A stretch of DNA of 64,000 nucleotides, from the NCBI RefSeq assembly GCF_023016265.1, contig NZ_CP095412.1, forward strand, positions 1,922,001 to 1,986,000, read 5' to 3'. The DNA is from Blastococcus sp. PRF04-17. Lineage in GTDB: Bacteria; Actinomycetota; Actinomycetes; Mycobacteriales; Geodermatophilaceae. Below the pieces are notes generated by a model, which saw only the letters and a program-made list of their open reading frames with translations, was not told where the DNA came from and did no database searches. Both the position numbers and the translations under genes were made by a program. This document shows positions 45,075-53,997 of the stretch, in pieces; within the stretch, counting starts at the first letter, position 1, and every line of letters starts with the position of its first letter.

Positions 45075-46157
45075 TCAGCCGACCGGGACGGGATCGGTCG
45101 CGCCGCTCGGGGTCGTTCCGCTCGGGCGAGGGGTCTCGCGGAACCGCCGCACGGCGGCGATGCCGCCGGCCACCAGCCCGAAGCCGAGCGTCACGAGCAG
45201 ACCGACGGCGATCCGGGCGGCGAGCTGCGGCCCGCCCGACAGGGCGTTCGCCGACCAGAGGACGTCGACGTCCGGCAGGCCCTGCACCAGCAGCAGCCAG
45301 CCGAGGACGACGGCCATCAGGCCGGCCATGGCACCGCGCCCGCGCAGGGCGGCGCGGAACCCCAGGCCGGCGACCAGCGCGGCCAGCAGGGCCGGCATGG
45401 CGGCCGACAGCAGCGCCCCCGCGTGCGAGGAGAGCGACTCCGGCGGCGCGGGCGTGGCCGCGGCGTGCCACACCGCCGCGGTGGCACCGGCCACCAGCAG
45501 CACGCCCAGCGGACGCGGCGTACGGGCCAGCAGCCCGGCTGCCAGCGCGACCAGCACGAGGCCGACGTGCACCGGCCAGACCAGCCACGGCGGGGGCGGC
45601 GGGGACCAGGTCAGCACGCCCTCGATGGCGATCGGGGTCCGGCCGTGCAGCACCGGCACCGTCCATTCGAAGACCGTGTGCTCCGCACCCGGATCGGCGG
45701 CCACCTGCGGCGGCAGCTGCTTCTCGCTCATCCAGTGCGTGCGGTGGTCGTGCCAGACGTAGGCCGACTTCGTCGACACCTTCTCCCAGTCCGGCGCCGC
45801 CCCCTCGCGGGCGTGGGCCGGCACGTCGACCAGGGCGAACCGGTCGAGGTTGACGTAGGTCGCGGCGCTGTTGGCGTTGCGCCAGACGCCGTCGGGCCCG
45901 ATGCGCAGGTACGGCTCGCCGTCGTAACCCGGCACGACCACCTCGGTGGCGGTGTCGTTGGCCAGCTCGATCTCGTCCCCGAACTGCAGGACCCGGACCC
46001 GGATGCCGGGCACGTCCGGGGTCACCGAGGTGACGCGGGCGTCGTAGTTGCTGCCAGCCGCCCCGCCCCCGACGTGCGCCGCCGCCGGGCCGGCCACCGA
46101 CAGCGTGGCCAGCACGCCGAGCACGACGACGAGCAGCCGGGCCGGCGCCCGCCTCAC
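45075..46157 (-). CDS. Exported multi-TM protein of the copper operon
   Basis: 360 aa from GTG 46157, overlapping the SCO stop (GTGA). It has a signal peptide (LLVVVLGVLATLSVAGPAAA) and a mature N-terminal His (AHVGG). A ~180-residue extracytoplasmic domain with WHDHRTHWM follows, then about five TM helices. The His-rich motif and the operon suggest a role in copper delivery or sensing. I do not know a named family. Confidence 0.75.
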   Translation of the reverse strand: MRRAPARLLVVVLGVLATLSVAGPAAAHVGGGAAGSNYDARVTSVTPDVPGIRVRVLQFGDEIELANDTATEVVVPGYDGEPYLRIGPDGVWRNANSAATYVNLDRFALVDVPAHAREGAAPDWEKVSTKSAYVWHDHRTHWMSEKQLPPQVAADPGAEHTVFEWTVPVLHGRTPIAIEGVLTWSPPPPPWLVWPVHVGLVLVALAAGLLARTPRPLGVLLVAGATAAVWHAAATPAPPESLSSHAGALLSAAMPALLAALVAGLGFRAALRGRGAMAGLMAVVLGWLLLVQGLPDVDVLWSANALSGGPQLAARIAVGLLVTLGFGLVAGGIAAVRRFRETPRPSGTTPSGATDPVPVG

Positions 46158-46816
46158 GCCGCGCCCGCCACCACGGAGAGGTCCGCGGCGATGTCGCGCG
46201 CGGTGTTGCCGGCGTCGAAGGCGACGTGCGCCTCGTCGTCGGTCCCGTACAGGAGCAGCAACGACGAGTGCAGCCGGCCCTGGTCCTCCGCCAGGGGCAC
46301 GCCGGTGGCCAGCTGCGCCCGGTCGATCGCCTCCTGGTCGCCGGTGAGCCCGGTGAACCGGATGGGCAGGTCGGCGTCGAAGCGGCCCAGGTACTCGGCG
46401 AGCACCTCCGGGGTGTCGGTCGCCGGGTCGGTGGTCACGAAGATCATCTGCAGGTCGTCGGTGACCGCCGGCTCCAGCCCGCGCAACGCGACGGCGACGT
46501 CGGCCATCGTCGTCGGGCAGATGTCGGGGCAGTTCGTGTAGCCGAAGAACAGCAGCGTCGGCCGGCCGGCGGTCTCCTCCCGGAAGTCGAAGGTTGCCCC
46601 GGTCGTGTCGGTCAGCGTGAAGGTCGGGCGCCGGTACGGCTCGGCCAGGTCCAGGCCCGCATACCGGTCCCCCGGCCCCTCCAAGGTGGCCACGCCTCCC
46701 GAGTGGCCACCCGAGTGGTCGTGCCCCGACTCCGCCGCCGGCGCCTCGCCGCCGCACCCGGCCAGCGCCACGCCGGCGGCGAGCAGGAGGGCGGTCAGGT
46801 AGCGCGGTGAACTCAC
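46154..46816 (-). CDS. SCO1/SenC/PrrC-family copper chaperone lipoprotein
   Basis: 220 aa. It has a lipobox (LLLAAGVALAGCGG), a His-rich stretch (SGHDHSGGHSGG), the copper-binding CxxxC in GYTNCPDICPTT and the distal His in GRLHSSLLLLYG. It assembles the CuA site of cytochrome oxidase or acts as an extracellular thiol/copper protein. Its ATG overlaps the YcnI stop (ATGA). Confidence 0.93.
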   Translation of the reverse strand: MSSPRYLTALLLAAGVALAGCGGEAPAAESGHDHSGGHSGGVATLEGPGDRYAGLDLAEPYRRPTFTLTDTTGATFDFREETAGRPTLLFFGYTNCPDICPTTMADVAVALRGLEPAVTDDLQMIFVTTDPATDTPEVLAEYLGRFDADLPIRFTGLTGDQEAIDRAQLATGVPLAEDQGRLHSSLLLLYGTDDEAHVAFDAGNTARDIAADLSVVAGAA

Positions 46817-47532
46817 GACGACACGGTACGTCGACCGGCCCGCCAGCCGAGGACGACGCCGGCGATGCCGGTGAGCAGCGCGACGATCGCGACGAAGAGG
46901 GCCAGCGCGCCCGGGTTCTCCGCGGCCGCCTCGGCGTGGGAGTGGTCGCTGTCGGTCGCCGCCGTCCCGGTTCCGCTGTCCGAGGCGAGCGTCAGCACCG
47001 GGGCGGGGCGCTCGGGCTCGCCCTGGCCCTCGACGGTGGGCTCGATCCAGGCGGCCTCGGTGCCGTCGCTGTAGAGCTGCACCGTCGGGAACGAGACCGA
47101 GGCCACGTCGGGGAAGGGACCGCCGGAGAGCGCGAACTCCTGGAACTCGCCGGGCGCGATGCCGGCGCCGTCCACGGCGCGGAACTCGACGACCGACACG
47201 TAGGAGGTGATCTCCTGCCCGTGGTTCTCGAGCGGCTCGTCCAGCGCCGCCGTGGTCAGCGTCGCGGTCCAGCCGGGCACGGGCTGGGTGCGCAGGGAGG
47301 CCAGTGCGGCCTCCTCGGGGATCTGGATGCGCAGCCCGACGGTCGACGCCGCCTCGCTCTCGTTCGGCACGCGGAAGGTCAGCTTGCCGTAGCCGCCGGG
47401 GGCGGCGTCCTGCGACGAGACGGTCACGTGGGCCGACGCCACCCCCGCCCAGGTCACCACGGCGGTCAGGACGGCCACGACGACGACGGTCAGGCGGGCA
47501 GGGGCACGACGGACGGACACGGAACTCCTCAT
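46813..47532 (-). CDS. ycnI: YcnI-family copper-binding membrane protein (DUF1775)
   Basis: 239 aa from ATG 47532. After the signal peptide (TAVVTWAGVASA) the mature protein begins with His (HVTVSSQDAAPGGYGKLTF), the copper ligand of the family. VPNESEAASTVGLRIQIPE follows. A C-terminal TM helix (LFVAIVALLTGIAGVVLG) anchors it outside the membrane. It lies between CopC-CopD and SCO. Confidence 0.93.
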   Translation of the reverse strand: MRSSVSVRRAPARLTVVVVAVLTAVVTWAGVASAHVTVSSQDAAPGGYGKLTFRVPNESEAASTVGLRIQIPEEAALASLRTQPVPGWTATLTTAALDEPLENHGQEITSYVSVVEFRAVDGAGIAPGEFQEFALSGGPFPDVASVSFPTVQLYSDGTEAAWIEPTVEGQGEPERPAPVLTLASDSGTGTAATDSDHSHAEAAAENPGALALFVAIVALLTGIAGVVLGWRAGRRTVSS

Positions 47533-47563
47533 GGTTGGGACCAACGGGACAGAGCGGGGCCGC

Positions 47564-49327
47564 TCACCGCACCGGGAAGGTGGTGCTCGCCGTGGTGGCG
47601 GTGAACTCGTCGAGGCGGACGCTGACCGACAGCGTCCAGGTGCCGGCGCCCGGAATGGCCGTTCCGTCACCGACGTAGTGGCCGGGACCGGCGGGCTGGA
47701 GATCCACGTCCAGCGGACCGATCTCCTGCGCCTGCTCGGTGAGGCTGACGTCGAGGTCGGCCGGCTGGGTCAGCCGCCCGGTGTCGTCGAACAGGTAGAC
47801 GTGCAGGGTGTTGGGTCCGGGCCGGGCGGGATCGAGCGAGATCTGCACGCTGCCCGACGGGCCGGCCCTGCCCTCCAGCGGCAGCACCACGTCGACCGGC
47901 TCGGCGACGGCCGACCGGGCCGGCGGCGTGCCGACCAGGACGGCCGACAGTGCCAGGATCGCCGCCGCGACGACGACCTCCACCAGGACCGACCGGCGCA
48001 GTGCCGGCACGTGCTCCGCGGCGCTCTCCGATTGCAGGTGCTCGCGCACGGCGGCCGGCCCGTCCTGCGCCGGCGGGCCACCACCGGCGTTGGCGAAGGC
48101 GTGCGCGGGAAGGCTGCGCCGGGGGCCCGGCCGCGAGCGGCGGACGCCGAGCCGCTGCTGCACCCACACCCGCGAGACGCCCGCGGCGGCGAGCACGACC
48201 AGCACCAGGACCAGCTTGGCGACCAGCACCCAGCCGTAGGTGGTGAAGAACAGCCCGGTGGGGGACTCCACCTCGCGGACCGACTGGACGACGCCGCTGA
48301 CGACGAGGGCGGACACCGAGGCGAACGCGAGCCGGGAGTAGCGGGGCACCGCGGTCGCCAGGTCGTCGGCGGGCGTGCCCGGCCGCAGCACCCCCGCGAG
48401 CAGGCCGGCCAGCCCGCCCAGCCACACGGCCATCGCCGCCACGTGCACGACGGTGACCGCGACCGCGAGGCCCGGCCACGGCCCGGCCACCGGGTGACCG
48501 ATCGCGGCGGTGCTGACGACCAAGCCCGCCGCGAGCAGCCCGCCGGCGACGACCGCCGGCAGCGTCGGCGCGTCGCCCCGCCAGGCGGTCCGCAGGAGGG
48601 CGGCCAGCGCGAGGGCGAGCCCGAGCCGGGCCAGCAGCACCCAGCCGGCGGCCGACGACGCGGTGGCGGCGAGCAGCGAGGTGTCGGCGATCGAGCCGAG
48701 CCCGGTGGCCGCCGCGTATGGCCCCTGGAGCAGGAAGCTCACCGCTGCGGCGACCGCGACCGCGAGCGCGCCCCCCACGGCGAGCCGGCGCAGCCGGTCG
48801 GCCGCCCAGCCGGCCGGCCAGCACACCAGGACCAGCACGGGGACGCCGATGGCGAGGGCGAGACCCGCGAAGCCCACCCAGCGGGCGATGGGCAGCGCCG
48901 TGGCGACGAGCGGGTCGGTGGGATCGACGGCCGTGCCGGCGGCGACCAGGTCCGCGTCGCCGACGGTGAAGGAGAACGCCCCGGAGATGGGGTGCGAGTC
49001 GGCCGAGACGACGCGGTAGGTGAGCAGGTAGCCCTGGTCGTCGGGCAGTTCGCTGCGCGGGACGACGGTCACCGTTCCGCCGTCGACGGAGGTCTCCGTC
49101 AGGTGCACCGTGCCGTCCGAGTGGATCAGGCGGGCGTAGCCGGCGCCCAGCGAGACCGGCTCGCTGAAGGTGAGCGTGATCTCGTCGGGCGCCTCGTCCA
49201 TCCGGGCCCCCTCCGCCGGGTCGGTGGCGACGAGGGTGGCGTGGGCCGCGGCCGGCCCTGCGGTGAGCAGACCGAGGAGCAGCCAGCCGGCGATCAGGGG
49301 GACCAGCAGCGCGGCCGAGCGTGTCAC
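47564..49327 (-). CDS. CopC-CopD fusion copper resistance/transport protein
   Basis: 587 aa from GTG 49327, overlapping the anti-sigma stop. After the signal peptide comes CopC: AHATLVATDPAEGARMDEAP with mature N-terminal His, and the second copper site SADSHPISGAFSFTVGD. A CopD-like membrane domain follows with about eight helices (GHPVAGPWPGLAVAV, HVAAMAVWLGGLAGLL). The last ~130 residues are an extracytoplasmic Ig-like domain like that of YtkA proteins (VDVDLQPAGPGHYVGDG-type). It mediates periplasmic copper capture and import. Confidence 0.92.
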   Translation of the reverse strand: MTRSAALLVPLIAGWLLLGLLTAGPAAAHATLVATDPAEGARMDEAPDEITLTFSEPVSLGAGYARLIHSDGTVHLTETSVDGGTVTVVPRSELPDDQGYLLTYRVVSADSHPISGAFSFTVGDADLVAAGTAVDPTDPLVATALPIARWVGFAGLALAIGVPVLVLVCWPAGWAADRLRRLAVGGALAVAVAAAVSFLLQGPYAAATGLGSIADTSLLAATASSAAGWVLLARLGLALALAALLRTAWRGDAPTLPAVVAGGLLAAGLVVSTAAIGHPVAGPWPGLAVAVTVVHVAAMAVWLGGLAGLLAGVLRPGTPADDLATAVPRYSRLAFASVSALVVSGVVQSVREVESPTGLFFTTYGWVLVAKLVLVLVVLAAAGVSRVWVQQRLGVRRSRPGPRRSLPAHAFANAGGGPPAQDGPAAVREHLQSESAAEHVPALRRSVLVEVVVAAAILALSAVLVGTPPARSAVAEPVDVVLPLEGRAGPSGSVQISLDPARPGPNTLHVYLFDDTGRLTQPADLDVSLTEQAQEIGPLDVDLQPAGPGHYVGDGTAIPGAGTWTLSVSVRLDEFTATTASTTFPVR

Positions 49328-49968
49328 GCGGTCACCCGTCGGGACACCACGGCCCGTGGTTGCCGGCTGCGCCCGCGCCAGGCCACGACGGCCACCAGGC
49401 CGGCGCCGGCCAGGAGCAGCAGGTGGGCGACCGCCCGGTCGAGGTGCACGTGGCCGGCGCCGAGGTCGGCCACGGTGACCGGTACGAGCAGCGCCGCGAA
49501 CGTGCCGAGGAACGGCAGCGCCCCGGCCGCCAGCCGCGGCGCCGCCGCGACGGCGAGGAAGGCGGCGGCCACGCCGAGGTTCCACGCACCGGTCTCGTGG
49601 GCCATGTGCACCGGCGCGCTCATCGCCCCGGCGCCGGTCGTCAACGTCGGCCAGGCCAGACCGGCCTGGGCCACGCCGACCGTGAGCAGGGCCAGGCGCA
49701 GTGCCGTCGCGGCCAGCCGGGCGCGTGCGGCGGAGGCGCTCCCGGGCAGCTCGCGCGGCAGTGCGCCGAGCACGGCCGCCGTGAGATCGGGCACAGGAGC
49801 CGCCGGCGCGAGCCGGGCGCGACGCGTGACCCGGGCGGCCTGCTCCGCCCAGCCGGCGCAGTCGGCGCACGCCGCGAGATGGGCGTCGAGCTGCGCGGCA
49901 GGCATCCCGAGCGGCTCGCCGTCGAGCCTGGCGGAGATGGCCTCACGGACCGAAGGTGGGCACGGCAT
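49324..49968 (-). CDS. Anti-sigma factor with zinc finger and multi-TM domain
   Basis: 214 aa, ATG 49968. N-terminal anti-sigma zinc-binding motif HxxxCxxC (LDAHLAACADCAGW), then about five TM helices. It is divergent from the ECF sigma gene across only 69 bp and leads the copper operon, so it probably holds the sigma factor inactive at the membrane and responds to copper or envelope state. Confidence 0.85.
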   Translation of the reverse strand: MPCPPSVREAISARLDGEPLGMPAAQLDAHLAACADCAGWAEQAARVTRRARLAPAAPVPDLTAAVLGALPRELPGSASAARARLAATALRLALLTVGVAQAGLAWPTLTTGAGAMSAPVHMAHETGAWNLGVAAAFLAVAAAPRLAAGALPFLGTFAALLVPVTVADLGAGHVHLDRAVAHLLLLAGAGLVAVVAWRGRSRQPRAVVSRRVTA

Positions 49969-49976
49969 GCCGTATT

Positions 49977-50004
49977 GGTCGTCCGCCGGGGCCCTCTGGT
50001 TCCC
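49977..50004 (-). promoter_or_regulatory. ECF-type promoter for the copper operon
   Basis: GGGAACC (50004-49998) and CGACC (49981-49977) are separated by 16 nt, like the GGAAC...CGT/CGA consensus of ECF sigma factors. The -10 ends about 9 nt before the anti-sigma ATG, so the mRNA would be leaderless or nearly so. It implies that the sigma factor activates its own anti-sigma and copper genes. Confidence 0.5.
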
Positions 50005-50037
50005 ACCGCTTGCGGGTCGGTAGGCGAACATGGGGAC

Positions 50038-50604
50038 GTGGACGACCTGCAGGGCATCGCGGAGGACGCCGCGGGCGGCGATCCGCTGGCTGCCGCGGCG
50101 CTCGTCCGAGCCACCCAGACCGACGTCTGGCGGCTGTGCGCCGCCCTGGGCGATCCCGGGTCGGCCGACGACCTGACGCAGGAGACCTACCTGCGCGCCT
50201 TCGGCTCGCTGCACCGGTTCGAGCACCGGTCGTCGGTCCGCACGTGGCTGCTCGCGATCGCGCGGCGGGTCTGCGCGGACGCCGTCCGCTCCCGCCGGCG
50301 CCGGCGGCTCACCCTCGTCCGGGACACCGCTGACCTCGAGCTCCTGGCGGCCGAGGGCGGGCCGGACGACTCCGTCGGCGAGGGTGCCGCCGTCGCCGAC
50401 CTGCTGTCCCGGCTGGACCCCGACCGGCGCGAGGCGTTCGTCCTCACCCAGCTCCTGGGGCTGCCCTACGCCGACGCGGCCGAGGTGGCCGGCTGCCCCG
50501 TCGGCACCATCCGCTCCCGAGTGGCGCGCGCCCGCGCCGACCTGGTCCGAGACCTCGCCGGAGTGAGGACCGCCGACGAGGAGGGCGACGCCGCGCACGC
50601 GTGA
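50038..50604 (+). CDS. ECF sigma-70 family RNA polymerase sigma factor
   Basis: 188 aa from GTG 50038. Region 2: DVWRLCAALGDPGSADDLTQ, ETYLRAFGSLHRFEHRSSVR, TWLLAIARRVCADAVR. Region 4: REAFVLTQLLGLPYADAAEV and CPVGTIRSRVARARADLVR. It resembles SigC/SigK-type regulators of metal or redox stress. It is divergent from its putative anti-sigma and the copper operon. Confidence 0.94.
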   Translation: MDDLQGIAEDAAGGDPLAAAALVRATQTDVWRLCAALGDPGSADDLTQETYLRAFGSLHRFEHRSSVRTWLLAIARRVCADAVRSRRRRRLTLVRDTADLELLAAEGGPDDSVGEGAAVADLLSRLDPDRREAFVLTQLLGLPYADAAEVAGCPVGTIRSRVARARADLVRDLAGVRTADEEGDAAHA

Positions 50605-50708
50605 GCGCCCGCAGGTACCTGGTACCGGCGGCGGCACCTATGCTGCCCGACGGCCCCGTGCCGCCCGTGGCGTCCCGGCCGTTCACCTTCCCGAGACGGA
50701 GCCGACGC

Positions 50709-51326
50709 GTGCCCTTCAGCCTGACGCCCAAGGACTCGAGCTTCTATCCGCTGTTCGCCGCGTCCGCGGAGAACCTCGTGGCCGCCACCGACGTCCTCGG
50801 CGAGTTCATCCACGACCACGCCCGGCGCGCCGAGCTGGCCGCGCGGCTGCGCGACCTGGAGCACGAGGCCGACCAGACCACGCACGCGATCTTCCGGCAC
50901 CTCAACACCAGCTTCGTGACGCCGTTCGACCGCGAGGACATCTACAAGCTCGCCAGCAACCTCGACGACGTCATGGACTTCGTCGAGGCCGCCGCGGACC
51001 TCGTCGTCCTCACCGGGCTGGGCACCCTTCCCGCCGAGATGAGCCAGCAGGTCGCCCTCCTCCAGCGCTGCGCGCAGACGACCGCCGAGGCCATGCCGCG
51101 GCTGAGGACGCTCAAGGACCTCTCCGACTACTGGATCGAGGTCAACCGCATCGAGAACGAGGCGGACAAGCTCTACCGCCGCCTGCTCTCCCGGCTCTAC
51201 AGCGGCGAGTTCGACGCCCTGGAGATCCTGAAGCTCAAGGAGGTCGCCGACCAGCTCGAGGAGGCGGCCGACGCCTTCGAGCACATCGCCAACGTGGTCG
51301 AGACCATCGCGGTCAAGGAGTCCTGA
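50709..51326 (+). CDS. DUF47 family PhoU-like protein (Pit accessory)
   Basis: 205 aa from GTG 50709 (MPFSLTPKDSSFYPLF). All-helical, PhoU-like, with acidic metal-binding pairs (RDLEHEADQTTHAIFRHLNT, TPFDREDIYKLASNLDDVMD, NRIENEADKLYRRL). It lies 16 bp upstream of pit. The pair is typical for bacterial phosphate uptake, where DUF47 controls the low-affinity Pit transporter. Confidence 0.93.
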   Translation: MPFSLTPKDSSFYPLFAASAENLVAATDVLGEFIHDHARRAELAARLRDLEHEADQTTHAIFRHLNTSFVTPFDREDIYKLASNLDDVMDFVEAAADLVVLTGLGTLPAEMSQQVALLQRCAQTTAEAMPRLRTLKDLSDYWIEVNRIENEADKLYRRLLSRLYSGEFDALEILKLKEVADQLEEAADAFEHIANVVETIAVKES

Positions 51327-51342
51327 CCCCGGTGTACCGCTG

Positions 51343-52344
51343 ATGGATCCGGCCTTCCTCGGGCTCGTCGTGATCATCCTGGTCGCGCTGGCCTTCGACT
51401 ACACCAACGGCTTCCACGACGCGGCCAACGCGATCGCCGTCGCCGTCTCCACCAAGGCGCTGACGCCGCGGGTGGCCCTGGCGCTGGCCGCCGTGATGAA
51501 CCTGGTCGGCGCGCTGCTGTCCACCGAGGTGGCCAAGACCGTGGGCGCCGGGATCATCGAGCCACCGGAGGGCGCCGGGGGTCTGGAGATCGTCTTCGCG
51601 GGGGTCGTCGGCGCGATCGTCTGGAACCTGATCACCTGGTGGTACGGACTGCCGTCGTCGTCCTCCCACGCCCTGATCGGCGGCCTGGTCGGCGCCGCCC
51701 TCGCCGCGGCCCACTCGGTGCAGTGGATGGGCGTGTTCGAGAAGGTCATCGTCCCGATGATCGTCTCGCCGCTGGTCGGCTTCGGGCTCGGCTACCTGTT
51801 CATGCTCGCCCTGCTGTGGGCGTTCCGGCGGTCCCACGTCGCCAGGGCCAACCGCAACTTCAAGCTGGCGCAGATCGTCAGCTCGGCCACGATGGCGCTG
51901 GGCCACGGGATGCAGGACGCCCAGAAGACGATGGGCATCATGACCCTCGCCCTGTTCACCGCGGGGGAGATCGACACCTTCGAGGTGCCGTTCTGGGTGG
52001 TGCTGTCCGCCGCGGCGGCGATCGCGGCGGGCACCTACGCCGGCGGTTTCCGGATCATGCGGACGATGGGGCGCCGGATCATCCAGCTGACGCCGACCGG
52101 CGGGTTCGCCGCGCAGACGGTCGCCTCCAGCGTCATGGTCACCACCGCCACCGTCTTCGCCGTCCCCGTGTCGACGACGCACATCACCACCACGTCGATC
52201 ATGGGTGTCGGCGCGACCCGGCGGCTGTCGGCGGTCCGCTGGGGCGTGGCCGGCAACATCGTGGGCGCCTGGATCGTGACCCTGCCGGCCGCCGCGGCCG
52301 TGGCAGCCGTGACCTACTTCCTGACCGACCTGGTCGTGGGGTGA
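51343..52344 (+). CDS. pit: Inorganic phosphate transporter, PiT family
   Basis: 333 aa, polytopic. The duplicated family signatures are visible: FDYTNGFHDAANAIAVAVST in the first half and SATMALGHGMQDAQKTMGI in the second, plus GLPSSSSHALIGGLVGA and VPVSTTHITTTSIMGVG. It couples phosphate uptake to the proton or cation gradient. Confidence 0.96.
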   Translation: MDPAFLGLVVIILVALAFDYTNGFHDAANAIAVAVSTKALTPRVALALAAVMNLVGALLSTEVAKTVGAGIIEPPEGAGGLEIVFAGVVGAIVWNLITWWYGLPSSSSHALIGGLVGAALAAAHSVQWMGVFEKVIVPMIVSPLVGFGLGYLFMLALLWAFRRSHVARANRNFKLAQIVSSATMALGHGMQDAQKTMGIMTLALFTAGEIDTFEVPFWVVLSAAAAIAAGTYAGGFRIMRTMGRRIIQLTPTGGFAAQTVASSVMVTTATVFAVPVSTTHITTTSIMGVGATRRLSAVRWGVAGNIVGAWIVTLPAAAAVAAVTYFLTDLVVG

Positions 52345-52353
52345 GATGACCGC

Positions 52354-53775
52354 GTGACCGGCGCCACCGCACCCGCGCCGGTCGCGCTGGGCACCGCTGC
52401 TGGGCGCTGGCTGGTGGCGGTCACGGTGCTCGCGTCGGGCATGGCCTTCCTCGACGGGACCGCCGTGCAGGTGGCGCTGCCCGCGATCGGCCGCGACCTC
52501 GAGGCCAACCTGTCGGGGCTGCAGTGGACGGTCAACGGCTACACCCTGGCGCTGGCGGCGCTGATCCTGCTCGGCGGATCGCTCGGCGACCGCTACGGGC
52601 GGCGCCGGGTGTTCGTCATCGGCGTGGTCTGGTTCGCCGCCGCCTCCCTGCTGTGCGGCCTGGCGCAGAACACCGGGCAGCTCGTCGCGGCCCGGGCGCT
52701 GCAGGGCATCGGCGGCGCGCTGCTGACGCCGGGCAGCCTGGCGCTGATCCAGGCCTCGTTCCGTCCCGGTGACCGCGGCCGGGCCATCGGGCTGTGGTCG
52801 TCGCTGTCGGGCATCTCCGCGCTGATCGGCCCCTTCCTCGGCGGGCTGCTGGTCGACGCGGTGAGCTGGCGGCTGGTCTTCCTCATCAACGTGCCGATCG
52901 CCGTGGTCATCGTCGCGGTCGCCGGCCGGCACGTGCCCGAGAGCCGGGACGGCGGCCATCACGGCCGGTTCGACGTCGCCGGCGCGGCACTCGGCGCCGT
53001 CGCGCTCGGCGGCGTCACCTACGCGCTGATCGCCGGGGCGGACACCTTCGCGCGGACCGACGTCGTCGTCTCCGCGGCGCTCGGCGTGGCCGCGGCGGTC
53101 GGCTTCGTCGTCCGTGAGCGGGCGGCCGCGGACCCGATGCTGCCGCTCGGCGTCTTCGCCGACCGTCAGTTCACCGGCGCCAACCTGTCGACCCTCGCCG
53201 TCTACGGCGCGCTGGGCGGGAGCGGCCTGTTCCTCGTCCTGCAGCTGCAGAACGTGCTCGGCTACGGCGCCACGGCGGCCGGGGCGGCGATGCTGCCGTC
53301 GATCCTGCTGCTCACCCTGCTCTCGCCCCGGGCCGGGGCGCTGGCCCAGCAGATCGGCCCGCGGCTGCCGATGACCGTCGGCCCGCTGGTGATCGCCGCG
53401 GGCACGCTCCTGCTGGCCTGGGTGGACGGCGACGCCCCGTACGTCGTCGAGGTACTGCCGGGCACGGTGCTGCAGGGGCTGGGCCTCGCCCTCACCGTGG
53501 CGCCGCTGACCGCCACCGTGCTGGGCGCGGCGCCCGACGCGATGGCCGGCGTCGCCAGCGGCGTCAACAACGCCGTCGCCCGCGCGGCCCAGCTGCTGGC
53601 GGTCGCGGCCCTGCCGGTCGCGGTTGGCCTCTCCGGCGACGACTACACCGACCCGGTCGCCTTCACCAGCGGCTTCTCCACGGCGATGATCATCTGTGCG
53701 GGGCTGTTCGCCGCGGGCGGGCTCACGGCCTGGTCGACGATCCGGTCCGACGTGCTGCAGACCACATCCCGCTGA
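52354..53775 (+). CDS. MFS drug efflux transporter, DHA2 (EmrB/QacA) family
   Basis: 473 aa from GTG 52354, 9 bp after pit. Motif C/D-type start LASGMAFLDGTAVQVALPAI, motif A GGSLGDRYGRRRVFVIG and antiporter motif LLTPGSLALIQASF. About 14 TM helices, as expected for proton-drug antiporters. The substrate is unknown. Confidence 0.93.
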   Translation: MTGATAPAPVALGTAAGRWLVAVTVLASGMAFLDGTAVQVALPAIGRDLEANLSGLQWTVNGYTLALAALILLGGSLGDRYGRRRVFVIGVVWFAAASLLCGLAQNTGQLVAARALQGIGGALLTPGSLALIQASFRPGDRGRAIGLWSSLSGISALIGPFLGGLLVDAVSWRLVFLINVPIAVVIVAVAGRHVPESRDGGHHGRFDVAGAALGAVALGGVTYALIAGADTFARTDVVVSAALGVAAAVGFVVRERAAADPMLPLGVFADRQFTGANLSTLAVYGALGGSGLFLVLQLQNVLGYGATAAGAAMLPSILLLTLLSPRAGALAQQIGPRLPMTVGPLVIAAGTLLLAWVDGDAPYVVEVLPGTVLQGLGLALTVAPLTATVLGAAPDAMAGVASGVNNAVARAAQLLAVAALPVAVGLSGDDYTDPVAFTSGFSTAMIICAGLFAAGGLTAWSTIRSDVLQTTSR

Positions 53776-53810
53776 GTGAGACGTGTTGTGAGCAATCCCG
53801 ACCGATCTGG

Positions 53811-53816
53811 TAGACA
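53811..53816 (+). promoter_or_regulatory. -10 box before the leader peptide
   Basis: TAGACA ends 7 nt before GTG 53824, so the leader ORF is probably the first thing transcribed (leaderless). TTGTGA at 53786-53791 is a possible but long-spaced -35. Confidence 0.4.
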
Positions 53817-53823
53817 TAGCGCC

Positions 53824-53907
53824 GTGGCAGAGACGACGGTGCTCCTCGTGGGGCGCATCCATGTCGACCTGCTGCGCGTCTGCGCCAGCCGCTGTCCGGG
53901 CCGCTGA
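53824..53907 (+). CDS. Cys-containing leader peptide upstream of the sulfite exporter
   Basis: A 27-aa ORF reads VAETTVLLVGRIHVDLLRV followed by CASRCPGR. The core R-x-HVDL-x-RV..S..C matches the small putative leader peptides found before sulfur-metabolism genes in actinobacteria. Two Cys codons near the end allow ribosome stalling when Cys-tRNA is scarce. A GC-rich hairpin region (GCGCCTGAGGCGC, 53916-53928) follows before the exporter gene. Confidence 0.75.
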   Translation: MAETTVLLVGRIHVDLLRVCASRCPGR

Positions 53908-53997
53908 CTCCCGCGCCTGAGGCGCTCCCCTGCTTTCCGCCGCGCTGCGCCCTGCCCGCGCGCGCCCGCGGTCCCCTGAGACTCGGAGTTCAGTCCC

